From Ancylobacter mangrovi (GTDB lineage Bacteria > Pseudomonadota > Alphaproteobacteria > Rhizobiales > Xanthobacteraceae), in NCBI RefSeq assembly GCF_024752355.1, contig NZ_JANTHZ010000009.1:151696-215695 (forward strand): a stretch of DNA of 64,000 bases, given 5' to 3'. Below are positions 55,032 to 64,000 of the stretch, in pieces. Position 1 is the stretch's first letter. Every line of letters begins with the position of its first letter. The translations under genes and the position numbers were made by a program. Under the pieces are notes generated by a model. That model was not told the origin of the DNA. It made no database searches and saw nothing but the letters and a program-made list of their open reading frames with translations.

Positions 55032-56468
55032 ATGTCCGAGACCGTCGTCACCCGCTTCGCCCCCTCGCCCACCGGCTTCCTGCACATCGGCGGGGCGCGC
55101 ACCGCGCTGTTCAACTGGCTCTATGCCCGGGCCAAGGGCGGCCGAATGCTGCTGCGCATCGAGGACACCGACCGCCAGCGCTCCACGCCGGAGGCGATCG
55201 AGGCCATCATCGACGGGCTGAAATGGCTCGGCATCGACTGGTCGGGCGACGTCATCTACCAGTTCGCCCGCGCCGAGCGGCACCGCGAGGCGGTGGAGCA
55301 GATGCTGCGGGACGGACGCGCCTATCCCTGCTACGCGACCGCCGCCGAGCTGGAGGAAATGCGCGACACCGCCCGCAAGGAAGGCCGCCCCCCGCGCTAT
55401 GACGGGCGCTGGCGCGACCGCGACGCCGCCGAGGCACCCGAGGGGGCAAAGCCCGCCATCCGCCTGAAGGCGCCGGTCGAGGGCGAGACCGTAATCGAGG
55501 ATCTGGTCCAGGGCCGCGTCGTGTTCCAGAACAAGGAGCTCGACGACCTCGTACTGCTGCGCTCGGACGGCACGCCCACCTACATGCTCTCGGTGGTGGT
55601 GGACGACCACGACATGGGCGTCACCCACATCATCCGCGGCGACGACCATCTCACCAATGCTGCGCGCCAGACGCAGATCTACCATGCGCTGGGGTGGAGC
55701 GTGCCGAAGATGGCGCACATCCCGCTGATCCACGGTCCGGACGGCGCCAAGCTCTCCAAGCGCCACGGCGCGCTCGGCGTCGACGCCTACCGCGCCATGG
55801 GCTACCTGCCCGCCGCGCTGCGCAACTATCTGGTGCGGCTCGGCTGGAGCCATGGCGACCAGGAGATCTTCTCGACCGACGAGATGAGCAGGCTGTTCGA
55901 TCTCGACCATGTCGGCCGCTCCGCCGCGCGCTTCGACTTCGCCAAGCTGGAGAGCATCAACGGCCTGTACATGCGCTCGACGCCGGACGACGAGCTGATG
56001 GCGGCCATCGACCAGCTTCTGCCGCACCTGCCGAACGGCGCCGAGATCGCCGCCGCCCTGACGGCGGAAAAGCGCGCCCAGCTCCGCGCCGCCATGCCGG
56101 GGCTCAAGGAGCGCGCCAGGACGCTGGTCGAGCTAATCGACAGCGCCGCTTATATCTGGAAGTCGCGCCCCTTTGAGATGGAGCCCAAGGCCGCCGCGCT
56201 GCTCACCGACGAGACGCGCCGGCTGCTGGCCGCCACCGCTTCCAGCCTCGCCGAGCTCGGGGAATGGACCGCCGCCGGCACCGAGGCCGCGGTGCGCCAT
56301 GTGGCCGAGGCGAAGGGCGTGAAGCTCGGCGCCATCGCCCAGCCGCTGCGCGCCGCGATGACCGGGCGCACCACCTCTCCGGGCATTTTCGACGTGCTGG
56401 AAGTGCTCGGCAAGGACGAGTCCCTGGCCCGCATCGCCGACCAGACGAAGGCCGCCGACGCGGCCTAA
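55032..56468 (+). CDS. gltX: Glutamate-tRNA ligase
   Basis: Charges tRNA-Glu. It begins [32 protein letters not shown] with the HIGH-type motif as HIGG, and has the KMSKS-type loop as KLSKRHG. The C-terminal anticodon-binding part ends [18 protein letters not shown]. Length 478 aa is normal. ATG 55032 is preceded by GAGAGAC. Alphaproteobacteria often carry two gltX copies; this one sits beside gltA. It diverges from comEC. Confidence 0.97.
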   Translation: MSETVVTRFAPSPTGFLHIGGARTALFNWLYARAKGGRMLLRIEDTDRQRSTPEAIEAIIDGLKWLGIDWSGDVIYQFARAERHREAVEQMLRDGRAYPCYATAAELEEMRDTARKEGRPPRYDGRWRDRDAAEAPEGAKPAIRLKAPVEGETVIEDLVQGRVVFQNKELDDLVLLRSDGTPTYMLSVVVDDHDMGVTHIIRGDDHLTNAARQTQIYHALGWSVPKMAHIPLIHGPDGAKLSKRHGALGVDAYRAMGYLPAALRNYLVRLGWSHGDQEIFSTDEMSRLFDLDHVGRSAARFDFAKLESINGLYMRSTPDDELMAAIDQLLPHLPNGAEIAAALTAEKRAQLRAAMPGLKERARTLVELIDSAAYIWKSRPFEMEPKAAALLTDETRRLLAATASSLAELGEWTAAGTEAAVRHVAEAKGVKLGAIAQPLRAAMTGRTTSPGIFDVLEVLGKDESLARIADQTKAADAA

Positions 56469-56554
56469 GCGTATGGCGCATGGTGCATATGCGAACGGTG
56501 CAAGGCGGCACGGACACGGTGCCGCCGCACCGTCAGGGCTGCACTTCGCTGCGC

Positions 56555-56583
56555 TTGCGAGCACGGTTCGAAACCGTTACGAC
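56555..56583 (+). promoter_or_regulatory. Putative gltA promoter with palindromic spacer
   Basis: TTGCGA (56555-56560) and TACGAC (56578-56583) are 17 bases apart, a plausible weak sigma-70 pair. The spacer contains ACGGTT-CGA-AACCGT (56563-56577), an inverted repeat that could be an operator. It lies in the 234-bp gltX-gltA gap, about 120 bases before the gltA start. Confidence 0.4.
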
Positions 56584-56702
56584 TTCCATGCCAAGTCGCG
56601 ACGAAGCAACCCCGCTTCCAACGCTTCAGGCCGAGCGGTCCGGCGCGGCACACGCAAGACGCGCTCCGTCAATCGGTTCCACAAATTCAAGGGAGATCCC
56701 GC

Positions 56703-58013
<1,311 letters not shown>

Positions 58014-58065
58014 GACGAAACGCGCGGGACCCGGCGATCGCGCCGGGCATCGCTCGCCTCTCGGG

Positions 58066-58099
58066 AAACCCTGCCCTCCATCCGGACGGCGGGGTTTTT
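58066..58099 (+). terminator. gltA rho-independent terminator
   Basis: A 10-bp stem AAACCCTGCC (58066-58075) with GGCGGGGTTT (58088-58097), one T-G wobble, and a 12-base loop. It is followed by T at 58095-58099. Its T-run touches the lpxB stop on the other strand. Confidence 0.8.
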
Positions 58100-59280
58100 C
58101 ATTTTCGGGCTTCAGCCAGTGTCTCGAGCACTGCCCGCGCGGCGCGCAGGCTCGGCGGATCGCCGCCCAGCCCCATGATCGCGTCGAGCCGGGCGAAGGC
58201 GGCGAGCTGCGCCTCCCGCTCCACCCCACCCTGCACCAGCCGCGCGAGCTGCGCCGCCATGGCCGGCGGGTCGATGTACCATTGCAGATATTCCGGCACC
58301 GCCTTCTCGCCGAGGATCAGGTTCGGCAGGATCGCGGTCGTCACCTTGAGGATATAGGGCGCGATCCAGCCCTCGAGCCGCGGCACGCGATAGGCGGCGA
58401 CCGTCGGGATGCCCGCCAGGGCGAGCTCCAGCGTCACCGTGCCGGAGGCGGCGAGCGCCGCGCGGGCGATGCGGAAGGCCGCCAGCTTCTCCTCGTCGCT
58501 CGTGACGATGCGGGGCGCGAGCGGCCAGCCGGCGACCATCTCCTCGACCTGCGTCAGTCGGCGCGGCAGGGTCGGCAGCACGAATTCGGCGTCCGGCACT
58601 TCCCGCTGCAGCCGCGCCAGTACCTCGCCGAAGGTTGCGCCCAGCCGCGACAGCTCGGCCCGGCGGCTGCCCGGCAGCACCAGCACCACCGGCGGATCGG
58701 CCGCCCGGCGCTCCGCCTCCGCCCCCTGCGGGCGCAGCCGGTCGAGCTCGCCGAGCAGCGGATGGCCGACATAGGTGGTCGGCGGCCCGCCGAGATCGTG
58801 CATCACCTGCGGCTCGAACGGCAGCAGCGCCAGCACCCGGTCGACATGGGGCGCCATCGCCCGCGCCCGCCCGGACCGCCAGACCCATACGGTCGGCGCG
58901 ACATATTTGACGATCGGCAGGTGAGGCAGGCGGGCGCGGACCCGGCGCGCGACGCGGTGCGTGAAGTCCGGCGCGTCGATCAGCACCAGCACGTCCGGCG
59001 GGCGGGCGACAATGGCGTCGACGACCTCACCCATGCGGCGCAGGATGCGCGGCAGTGCGCCGATCACCTGCGCGAAGCCCATGGCAGTGATGTCCTCCAT
59101 GGAAAAGAGCGGCACCAGCCCCTCGCCCTGCATGCGGGCACCGCCGACGCCGCGAAATGTCGCCTCCGGGCGCAGCGACCGCAGCGCGGTCAGCAGGCCC
59201 TCGCCGAGCGCGTCGCCGGATTCCTCGCCCGCGACCAAGAACACGTCGAGCGGCCGGCCGGCCTCGCCGGCGCCCGTCAA
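58099..59280 (-). CDS. lpxB: Lipid-A-disaccharide synthase
   Basis: Joins UDP-2,3-diacylglucosamine and lipid X to form the lipid A disaccharide. It starts LDVFLVAGEESGDALGEGLLTAL, and has DFTHRVARRVRARLPHLPIVKYVAPTVWVWR, HPLLGE, LPGSRRAELSRL and a SGTVTLELALAGIPTVAAYR end segment. Length 393 aa is normal. The start codon is TTG at 59280 in a 4-bp TTGA overlap with the lpxI stop. Last gene of the bamA-lpx operon in the window. Confidence 0.96.
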   Translation of the reverse strand: MTGAGEAGRPLDVFLVAGEESGDALGEGLLTALRSLRPEATFRGVGGARMQGEGLVPLFSMEDITAMGFAQVIGALPRILRRMGEVVDAIVARPPDVLVLIDAPDFTHRVARRVRARLPHLPIVKYVAPTVWVWRSGRARAMAPHVDRVLALLPFEPQVMHDLGGPPTTYVGHPLLGELDRLRPQGAEAERRAADPPVVLVLPGSRRAELSRLGATFGEVLARLQREVPDAEFVLPTLPRRLTQVEEMVAGWPLAPRIVTSDEEKLAAFRIARAALAASGTVTLELALAGIPTVAAYRVPRLEGWIAPYILKVTTAILPNLILGEKAVPEYLQWYIDPPAMAAQLARLVQGGVEREAQLAAFARLDAIMGLGGDPPSLRAARAVLETLAEARK

Positions 59281-60176
59281 GGCGCCCCCTCCGCCCCCGG
59301 CGCGACGCCGTAGACGAACAGGCCCGCCGCGTCGGCAGCGGCGATCAGCGCCCCGGCCTCGGCGGCGATGACTCCGCCCGCCTCGACCGCGATCCCCGCC
59401 AGCCCGGCACGCGCCGCCCCCTCGACCGTGCGCACGCCGAGCGAAGGCAGGTCGAAGCGCCGGTCCTGCCCGGCCTTGGGGCGCTTCACCAGCACCCCGC
59501 AGGGCGCGGGCATCTTGATGCGGCCATTGGCGCGCAGCTCCGCCACGCGGGCGAGCATGAGGTCCGTGCCCTCGGCCGCCTCCATCGCCACCACATGCTT
59601 GTTCATCACCACCAGCCCCTGCCCGATATCGAGCGGCCCGGTGACGTCCAGCACCCGGCAGCCGAGCACGATGTCCGCCATCGCCTCAGCGCCCGGCGCC
59701 ACGCGGCCGAGCCGGCCGGCGGGAAGCAGGATTTCCGGTGCCACCTCATGCGCCCCGAGCAGGCGGAACCCCGCCTCCTCGAAGAAGCGGCCAAGGCTGG
59801 TGAGAAGATGGTCGTCGCCCCCGCGCAGCATGCGGAAAGCGCTCGGCAGCAGCCAGAAGGTCGCCCAGTCGAGCCGGATGTCGCGGATGCGCGGGCGCAG
59901 CACATTGCCGATCATCACCACGTCACGGCAGCCGCGCCGGCGCATTTCGGCGGTGAGCTGGCCGAACCGGCCGATGTGGATCCACACATGCGGCCAGGCC
60001 TCGACCTCGGGCCCCGCGAAGCCGCGCACGGGAAACAGCACCACCTCGCGCCCCGCCCGGCGGGCGGCCTCGGCCACCGCCAGCGGAAACGCGCCGCCGC
60101 CGCAGATGATGGCGAGCGGGCCGCCCGCGGGCCCGGCCGCCTCAGGCAGCTTCGGGCTCGGCGACATGTTCCGCAT
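59277..60176 (-). CDS. lpxI: UDP-2,3-diacylglucosamine pyrophosphatase LpxI
   Basis: Alternative to LpxH; releases UMP to make lipid X. Typical LpxI sequence: [32 protein letters not shown] at the N-terminus and RFGQLTAEMRRRGCRDVVMIGNVLRP. Later segments are GPLDIGQGLVVMNKHVVAMEAAEGTD, LVKRPKAGQDRRFDLPSLGVRTVE and AGGVIAAEAG. Alphaproteobacteria use LpxI in this operon position. Start is ATG 60176, which overlaps the lpxA 3' end by 35 bp; an in-frame ATG three codons later is possible. Confidence 0.95.
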   Translation of the reverse strand: MRNMSPSPKLPEAAGPAGGPLAIICGGGAFPLAVAEAARRAGREVVLFPVRGFAGPEVEAWPHVWIHIGRFGQLTAEMRRRGCRDVVMIGNVLRPRIRDIRLDWATFWLLPSAFRMLRGGDDHLLTSLGRFFEEAGFRLLGAHEVAPEILLPAGRLGRVAPGAEAMADIVLGCRVLDVTGPLDIGQGLVVMNKHVVAMEAAEGTDLMLARVAELRANGRIKMPAPCGVLVKRPKAGQDRRFDLPSLGVRTVEGAARAGLAGIAVEAGGVIAAEAGALIAAADAAGLFVYGVAPGAEGAP

Positions 60177-60969
60177 CGGCGGGCACGGTCAGGCGCCGCT
60201 TGCCGGCGCCGCGGACGAATTCGACGATGCTCATCACATTGGCGTCGCCGGCGAAGAGCTCCGCGACCCGGTCGGTCCGCTCGACGAGCGTTCCTTTGCC
60301 GTAGAACAGCTCGCGATAGGCGCCCTGGAGTTGGCGGCGCTGCTGCAGCGAGAGGCCGCGCCGCTTCAGCCCGGTGTAGTTGAGCGAGCGCAGGCCCGGA
60401 TGGCCCTCCATCATCAGGCCGAACGGAATGACGTCGAAATGCACGCCGCACATGCCGCCGATCATGGCGCCGTCGCCGATGCGCACGAACTGGTGCACGG
60501 CGGAAAGCCCGCCGAGGAACACGTTGTCGCCCACGCTGACATGCCCCGCGAGCGTGGCGTTGTTGGCGAAGATCGCCTTCGCGCCGACGCTGCAGTCATG
60601 CGCGACATGGCAGCCGACCATGAAGAAGCCGCCGTCGCCGACCCGCGTCTCCATGTGGCCGCCGGCGGTGCCGATGTTCATCGTCACATGCTCGCGGATG
60701 GTGCAGTCGCGGCCGATGACGAGCCGGCTCGGCTCGCCCTTGTAGTGCACCGACTGCGGCGGGAAGCCGAGCGAGGCGAAGGGATAGACCGTGCTGCCCG
60801 CGCCTACCGTGGTGTGGCCGGCGATGGCGACGTGGGAGATGAGCTTCACGCCCGCCTCCAGCACCACGTCGGCGCCGACCGTGCAGAACGGTCCGATCTC
60901 GACCCCCTCGGCGAGTCGCGCGCCGTCCTCGACGCGAGCGGTGGGGTCGACCTTCGCGGAGCTGCTCAT
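60142..60969 (-). CDS. lpxA: UDP-N-acetylglucosamine O-acyltransferase
   Basis: First step of lipid A synthesis, 3-O-acylation of UDP-GlcNAc. The left-handed beta-helix hexapeptide repeats run from VDPTARVEDGARLAEGV through SVGDNVFLGGLSAVHQFVRIGDGAMIGG. The catalytic His is in the GCHVAHDCSVG region. The C-terminal helical domain has GLKRRGLSLQQRRQLQGAYRELFYG. ATG at 60969 overlaps the fabZ stop by one base (TAATG). Length 275 aa. Confidence 0.97.
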   Translation of the reverse strand: MSSSAKVDPTARVEDGARLAEGVEIGPFCTVGADVVLEAGVKLISHVAIAGHTTVGAGSTVYPFASLGFPPQSVHYKGEPSRLVIGRDCTIREHVTMNIGTAGGHMETRVGDGGFFMVGCHVAHDCSVGAKAIFANNATLAGHVSVGDNVFLGGLSAVHQFVRIGDGAMIGGMCGVHFDVIPFGLMMEGHPGLRSLNYTGLKRRGLSLQQRRQLQGAYRELFYGKGTLVERTDRVAELFAGDANVMSIVEFVRGAGKRRLTVPADAEHVAEPEAA

Positions 60970-61454
60970 TATTTCCTTGCCTGTCCCTGCGCGTCCTGCG
61001 CGATCATGGCACCGACCTCGGCCTCGGCGACGATCTGGCCGTCGACCTTGGCCTCGCCGCGGAACCACCACATGTTCCGCCGCTTGGTCATCTGGGTCAT
61101 GTGATATTCGAGCACGTCGCCCGGCACCACGGGCTTGCGGAACTTCGCCTTGTCCACGGTCATGAAATAGACCAGCGACGGCGGGCCGTCGGCCTCGCGG
61201 TTCAGCAGGCAGATGGTGCCGGCGGTCTGCGCCATGCCCTCGAGGATGAGCACGCCGGGCATCACCGGATTGTCCGGGAAGTGGCCCTGGAAGTGCGGCT
61301 CGTTGGCCGAGACGTTCTTGACGCCGACCGCCCGCCGGTCACCGTCAATGTCCACGATCTTGTCCACCATCAGGAACGGATAGCGATGCGGCAGCGCCGC
61401 CAGGATCCGCAGGATATCCGCGGATCCGAGAGTGATGTCGGACTGTATGTTCAT
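60969..61454 (-). CDS. fabZ: 3-hydroxyacyl-ACP dehydratase FabZ
   Basis: Dehydrates 3-hydroxyacyl-ACP in fatty acid synthesis, competing with LpxA/LpxD for hydroxyacyl-ACP. The hot-dog fold has [14 protein letters not shown] and the active-site His in [25 protein letters not shown], with Glu further along. Length 161 aa. It overlaps the lpxD stop by 4 bp (ATGA) and the lpxA start by 1 bp. Confidence 0.97.
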   Translation of the reverse strand: MNIQSDITLGSADILRILAALPHRYPFLMVDKIVDIDGDRRAVGVKNVSANEPHFQGHFPDNPVMPGVLILEGMAQTAGTICLLNREADGPPSLVYFMTVDKAKFRKPVVPGDVLEYHMTQMTKRRNMWWFRGEAKVDGQIVAEAEVGAMIAQDAQGQARK

Positions 61455-62524
61455 TCGCCTTCACGTGCCTCCTGCCGTCCGCCCCACGGCTTCTCGCCGC
61501 GCCCCAGGCGCTGGATGGCCATGACCTCGCGAAACCACTCGCGCATCGGCCTGGCGGGCGAGCCTCCCCATTCGACGCCCGGCGGGACGTCGTCCTTCAC
61601 ATTGCTTGTCGCGGCGATCCGCGCCCCGTCGCCGATGCGCACATGGCCGATCACGCCGACCTGCCCGCCCAGCACGACGAAATCGCCCAGCGTGGCGCTG
61701 CCGGCGATGCCGGTCTGCGAGACCACCACGCAGTGCCGCCCGATGACGACGTTGTGCGCGATCTGCACCAGATTGTCGATCTTGCTGCCTTCGCCGATCA
61801 CCGTGTCGCGCAGGCCGCCGCGGTCGATCGTCGTGCCGGCGCCGATCTCGACGTCGTCCTGGAGGATCACGCGGCGGATCTGCGGCACCTTGGCGTGGCC
61901 GCCGGCGCCGCCGAGATAGCCGAAGCCGTCCTGGCCGATCCGCGCGCCCGGATGCAGGATGACGCGGTCGCCGAGCAGCGCGTGCATCAGGCTGACGCCG
62001 GCGCCGATCGAGCAGTCACGGCCGATGCGCACGCCCGGGCCGATCACCGCGCCGGCGCCGATCACGGTCCCGGTTCCGATCTCGGCCTCCGGGCCGATCA
62101 CCGCGCCGGGGTCGACCGTCACATCCGCTTCGAGCCGCGCGCGCGGGTGCACCATGGCGCCGGCCGTGACACCGGGCTGGCCGAACACCGAGCCGGGGCG
62201 CAGCGCGTCGGGATAGAGATGGCGGGCGAGCGCGACGAAGGAGGCGTAGGGCTTGGCGACGACGATCGCCGCCGTGCCCGGCGGCACATGGCCGGCGAAA
62301 CGCTCCGCCACCAGGCAGGCGCCCGCGCGGCAGCGCTCCAGGTCCGGCACATGGCGCGCACCATCCATGAAGGCGAGGTCGGACGGCCCCGCCTCCTCCA
62401 GCGCCGCCAGTCCCGAGACGAGGCGCCCGGCGTCGACGCCCTCGGCGATCGTGCCGCCGACGAGCGCGGCGATCTCGCGGATCGCCAGCGGCGCCGGGGC
62501 GGAATGGAAGACCGGATCGCTCAT
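61451..62524 (-). CDS. lpxD: UDP-3-O-(3-hydroxyacyl)glucosamine N-acyltransferase
   Basis: Third step of lipid A synthesis. The N-terminal uridine-binding domain (about 10-105) is followed by hexapeptide repeats ([26 protein letters not shown]) and the family core [21 protein letters not shown] later core is [27 protein letters not shown], with the catalytic His in AHN. Length 357 aa. It lies 90 bp downstream of bamA with a hairpin in between. Confidence 0.97.
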   Translation of the reverse strand: MSDPVFHSAPAPLAIREIAALVGGTIAEGVDAGRLVSGLAALEEAGPSDLAFMDGARHVPDLERCRAGACLVAERFAGHVPPGTAAIVVAKPYASFVALARHLYPDALRPGSVFGQPGVTAGAMVHPRARLEADVTVDPGAVIGPEAEIGTGTVIGAGAVIGPGVRIGRDCSIGAGVSLMHALLGDRVILHPGARIGQDGFGYLGGAGGHAKVPQIRRVILQDDVEIGAGTTIDRGGLRDTVIGEGSKIDNLVQIAHNVVIGRHCVVVSQTGIAGSATLGDFVVLGGQVGVIGHVRIGDGARIAATSNVKDDVPPGVEWGGSPARPMREWFREVMAIQRLGRGEKPWGGRQEAREGE

Positions 62525-62560
62525 GCCTGCTGGGGTGTCGCCCTGTTGCTCAAACGAACC

Positions 62561-62585
62561 GGCGGCCCGGAAGGTCCGGACCGCC
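62561..62585 (-). terminator. Hairpin between bamA and lpxD (weak terminator or attenuator)
   Basis: A 10-bp stem (62561-62570 with 62576-62585, one mismatch) and a 5-base loop lie in the 90-bp gap. In the minus-strand direction it is followed only by GGTTCGTTTG, not a true U-tract. It may reduce read-through rather than end transcription. Confidence 0.4.
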
Positions 62586-62614
62586 GCGCGTTTCCCGTAC
62601 GGGCTCAGTCTATA

Positions 62615-64000
62615 TCAGAAGCGGGTGCCGCCGCTGAAGCGGAAAGCCTGCGTCTGGTCGTAGTCTTCCTTGGTCAGCGCCCAGGCATAGTCGAAGCGCA
62701 GCGGACCGAAGGGCGACTTCCAGATCAGGCTGACGCCGACCGAGGAGCGGACCATGTCGCTGTCGGCCACGCAGACATTGTTCAGGCCCTGGGTCTTCGA
62801 GCCCTGGATCGTGCTGCAGTCCGTGAGGTTGTCCTGCCAGCCCGCAATGTTGGTGAAGGTGGTGTCGCCCTGATAGTCCCAGAGCGAACCGGCATCCGCG
62901 AACACCGCCATCTTCAGCCCCAGCTCCTTCGGCAGGAAGGAGAGCGGGAACTGCAGCTCCGCGGTCGTGCCCCAGTAGAGCGTGCCGCCCAGCGCGTCCG
63001 GATCGGAGCCGTCGATGCCGGAGGCAAGGTCGCGCGGGCCGATGCCGTTCGGCTCGAAGCCGCGCACCAGGTCCGGACCCTTGAAGAAGTTGTCCAGGAT
63101 GCGCAGGTCCTCGCCGCCCCAGGAGGCGATGTTACCCGCCTGGCCGCGCAGCATGAGCACGGCATCGCCATAGACCGGCAGGTACAAGCGCGAGTCGAAG
63201 GTCGACCGGATGTAGTTGACGTCACCCCCGAGGCCGGCGAAGTCCTGCTTCAACTCGAGCAGGTAACCGCTTGTCGGCTCGAGATTATTGTCGAGCATGT
63301 TGTAGGACAGCGTGTACCCGACCAGCGAGGTGAGCGCCGGATCGTTGTTGACCTCAAGGATCGCCCAGGAGATGTGGTTGTAGTACTCGTCGGTCGGCGA
63401 GACCGAAATCTCCTTGGTCGACAGCGTGTAGCGCAGACCCAGCGTCAGCTCGTCGGTGAGCGGCAGGGAGACGCGCAGCGTACCACCGGCCGTCGAGGTC
63501 TCATACGGGCTGTACGAGGTCTCGTTGGTGTTCTTCCAGAACAGGTCGAAGCCGGCCGCGACCCGGTAGTCGAGGAAGTAGGGCTCGGTGAAGTTGAAGT
63601 CGGCGCCCTCGACGTTCTCGCCGAGCTGGCCCGCGAGGCGGACGTACTGGCCGCGGCCGAGGAAGTTCTTCTCCGAGACCGACACCTCGCCGATGAAGCC
63701 GTCGGTGGTCGAATAGCCACCCGAGACCGAGAACTCGCCGGTCGGCTGGTCCTCGACCGTGACCACCAGGATCACCCGGTCCGGCGCCGTGCCCGGCTCG
63801 TTGGTGATCTTCACGTCCTTGAAGTAGCCGAGGTTGCGCAGCCGCCGCTCGGCGCGGTCGATCAGCACCCGGTTATAGGCGTCGCCCTCGGCAAGGTCGA
63901 ACTCGCGCCGGATCACCCAGTCGCGGGTGCGGGTGTTGCCGCGGATCTCGATGCGCTCGATATAGACGCGCGGGCCTTCCTCGACGGCGAAGACCAGGTT
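62615..64000 (-). CDS. bamA: Outer membrane protein assembly factor BamA, 3' part
   Basis: Central barrel of the outer-membrane beta-barrel assembly machine. The visible 461 residues begin within a POTRA domain (RVYIERIEIRGNTRTRDWVIRREF). The last POTRA part follows (AERRLRNLGYFKDVKI), then the 16-strand barrel, and the chain ends with GGTRF, whose terminal Phe is typical of barrel proteins. The barrel has the VRGF-type lid-loop motif as LVRGFEPNGIGPRD. The 5' end lies beyond the right edge. Confidence 0.97.
   Translation of the reverse strand, partial: NLVFAVEEGPRVYIERIEIRGNTRTRDWVIRREFDLAEGDAYNRVLIDRAERRLRNLGYFKDVKITNEPGTAPDRVILVVTVEDQPTGEFSVSGGYSTTDGFIGEVSVSEKNFLGRGQYVRLAGQLGENVEGADFNFTEPYFLDYRVAAGFDLFWKNTNETSYSPYETSTAGGTLRVSLPLTDELTLGLRYTLSTKEISVSPTDEYYNHISWAILEVNNDPALTSLVGYTLSYNMLDNNLEPTSGYLLELKQDFAGLGGDVNYIRSTFDSRLYLPVYGDAVLMLRGQAGNIASWGGEDLRILDNFFKGPDLVRGFEPNGIGPRDLASGIDGSDPDALGGTLYWGTTAELQFPLSFLPKELGLKMAVFADAGSLWDYQGDTTFTNIAGWQDNLTDCSTIQGSKTQGLNNVCVADSDMVRSSVGVSLIWKSPFGPLRFDYAWALTKEDYDQTQAFRFSGGTRF

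Overview
The window is about 64 kb of GC-rich, densely coded DNA from an alphaproteobacterium. The order pyrG-secG-tpiA-ppiD-trpEGDC-moaC-moeA, then lexA, comEC, gltX, gltA, and the block bamA-lpxD-fabZ-lpxA-lpxI-lpxB, is typical of Hyphomicrobiales (Rhizobiales). The lexA promoter carries the alphaproteobacterial GTTC-N7-GTTC SOS box. A cyclic beta-(1,3)(1,6)-glucan type locus resembling the Bradyrhizobium one points to the Bradyrhizobium/Xanthobacteraceae side of the order. This placement is inferred from gene content, not from a tree. Both ends cut genes: an unidentified one at 1-58 and bamA at the right edge.

Region 1 (1-11.2 kb, all minus strand) reads as one operon of eight genes with gaps of at most 15 bp or 4-bp overlaps. 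In transcription order it holds an atypical ABC exporter, a stand-alone cyclic-nucleotide-binding protein, a membrane redox-type class III cyclase (multi-His membrane anchor, [2Fe-2S] domain, cyclase domain), a fused dual ATPase, a large peptide-binding protein, two permeases and a truncated gene. The exporter has an aberrant nucleotide-binding half, and the cyclase lacks several residues normally needed for catalysis. This is the best candidate in the window for an undescribed system: redox or nucleotide sensing tied to a transporter pair.

Region 2 (11.2-26.8 kb) is accessory metabolism: a polysaccharide-lyase-like secreted protein, a nucleotide-sugar dehydrogenase, ethanolamine ammonia-lyase (eutBC), an alpha/beta hydrolase, a ureohydrolase-nitrilase pair, an OxlT-like MFS carrier with a 698-bp AT-rich upstream region full of palindromes, an MHS-type MFS carrier, small membrane and secreted proteins, and a GntR-controlled polar amino acid ABC transporter.

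Region 3 (26.8-36.8 kb) is cell envelope: glmS and glmU make UDP-GlcNAc. Two GH17-containing membrane proteins, one fused to a GT2 glycosyltransferase, flank a small secreted protein. Together they look like a periplasmic cyclic beta-(1,3)(1,6)-glucan locus.

Region 4 (36.8-64 kb) is core: CTP synthase, SecG, triose-phosphate isomerase, PpiD-like foldase, tryptophan and molybdenum cofactor synthesis, LexA, ComEC, GltX, citrate synthase and lipid A synthesis with BamA. An hpxZ-gntR-atzF nitrogen module sits between moeA and lexA.

No tRNA, rRNA, CRISPR array, insertion sequence or phage gene was recognised.
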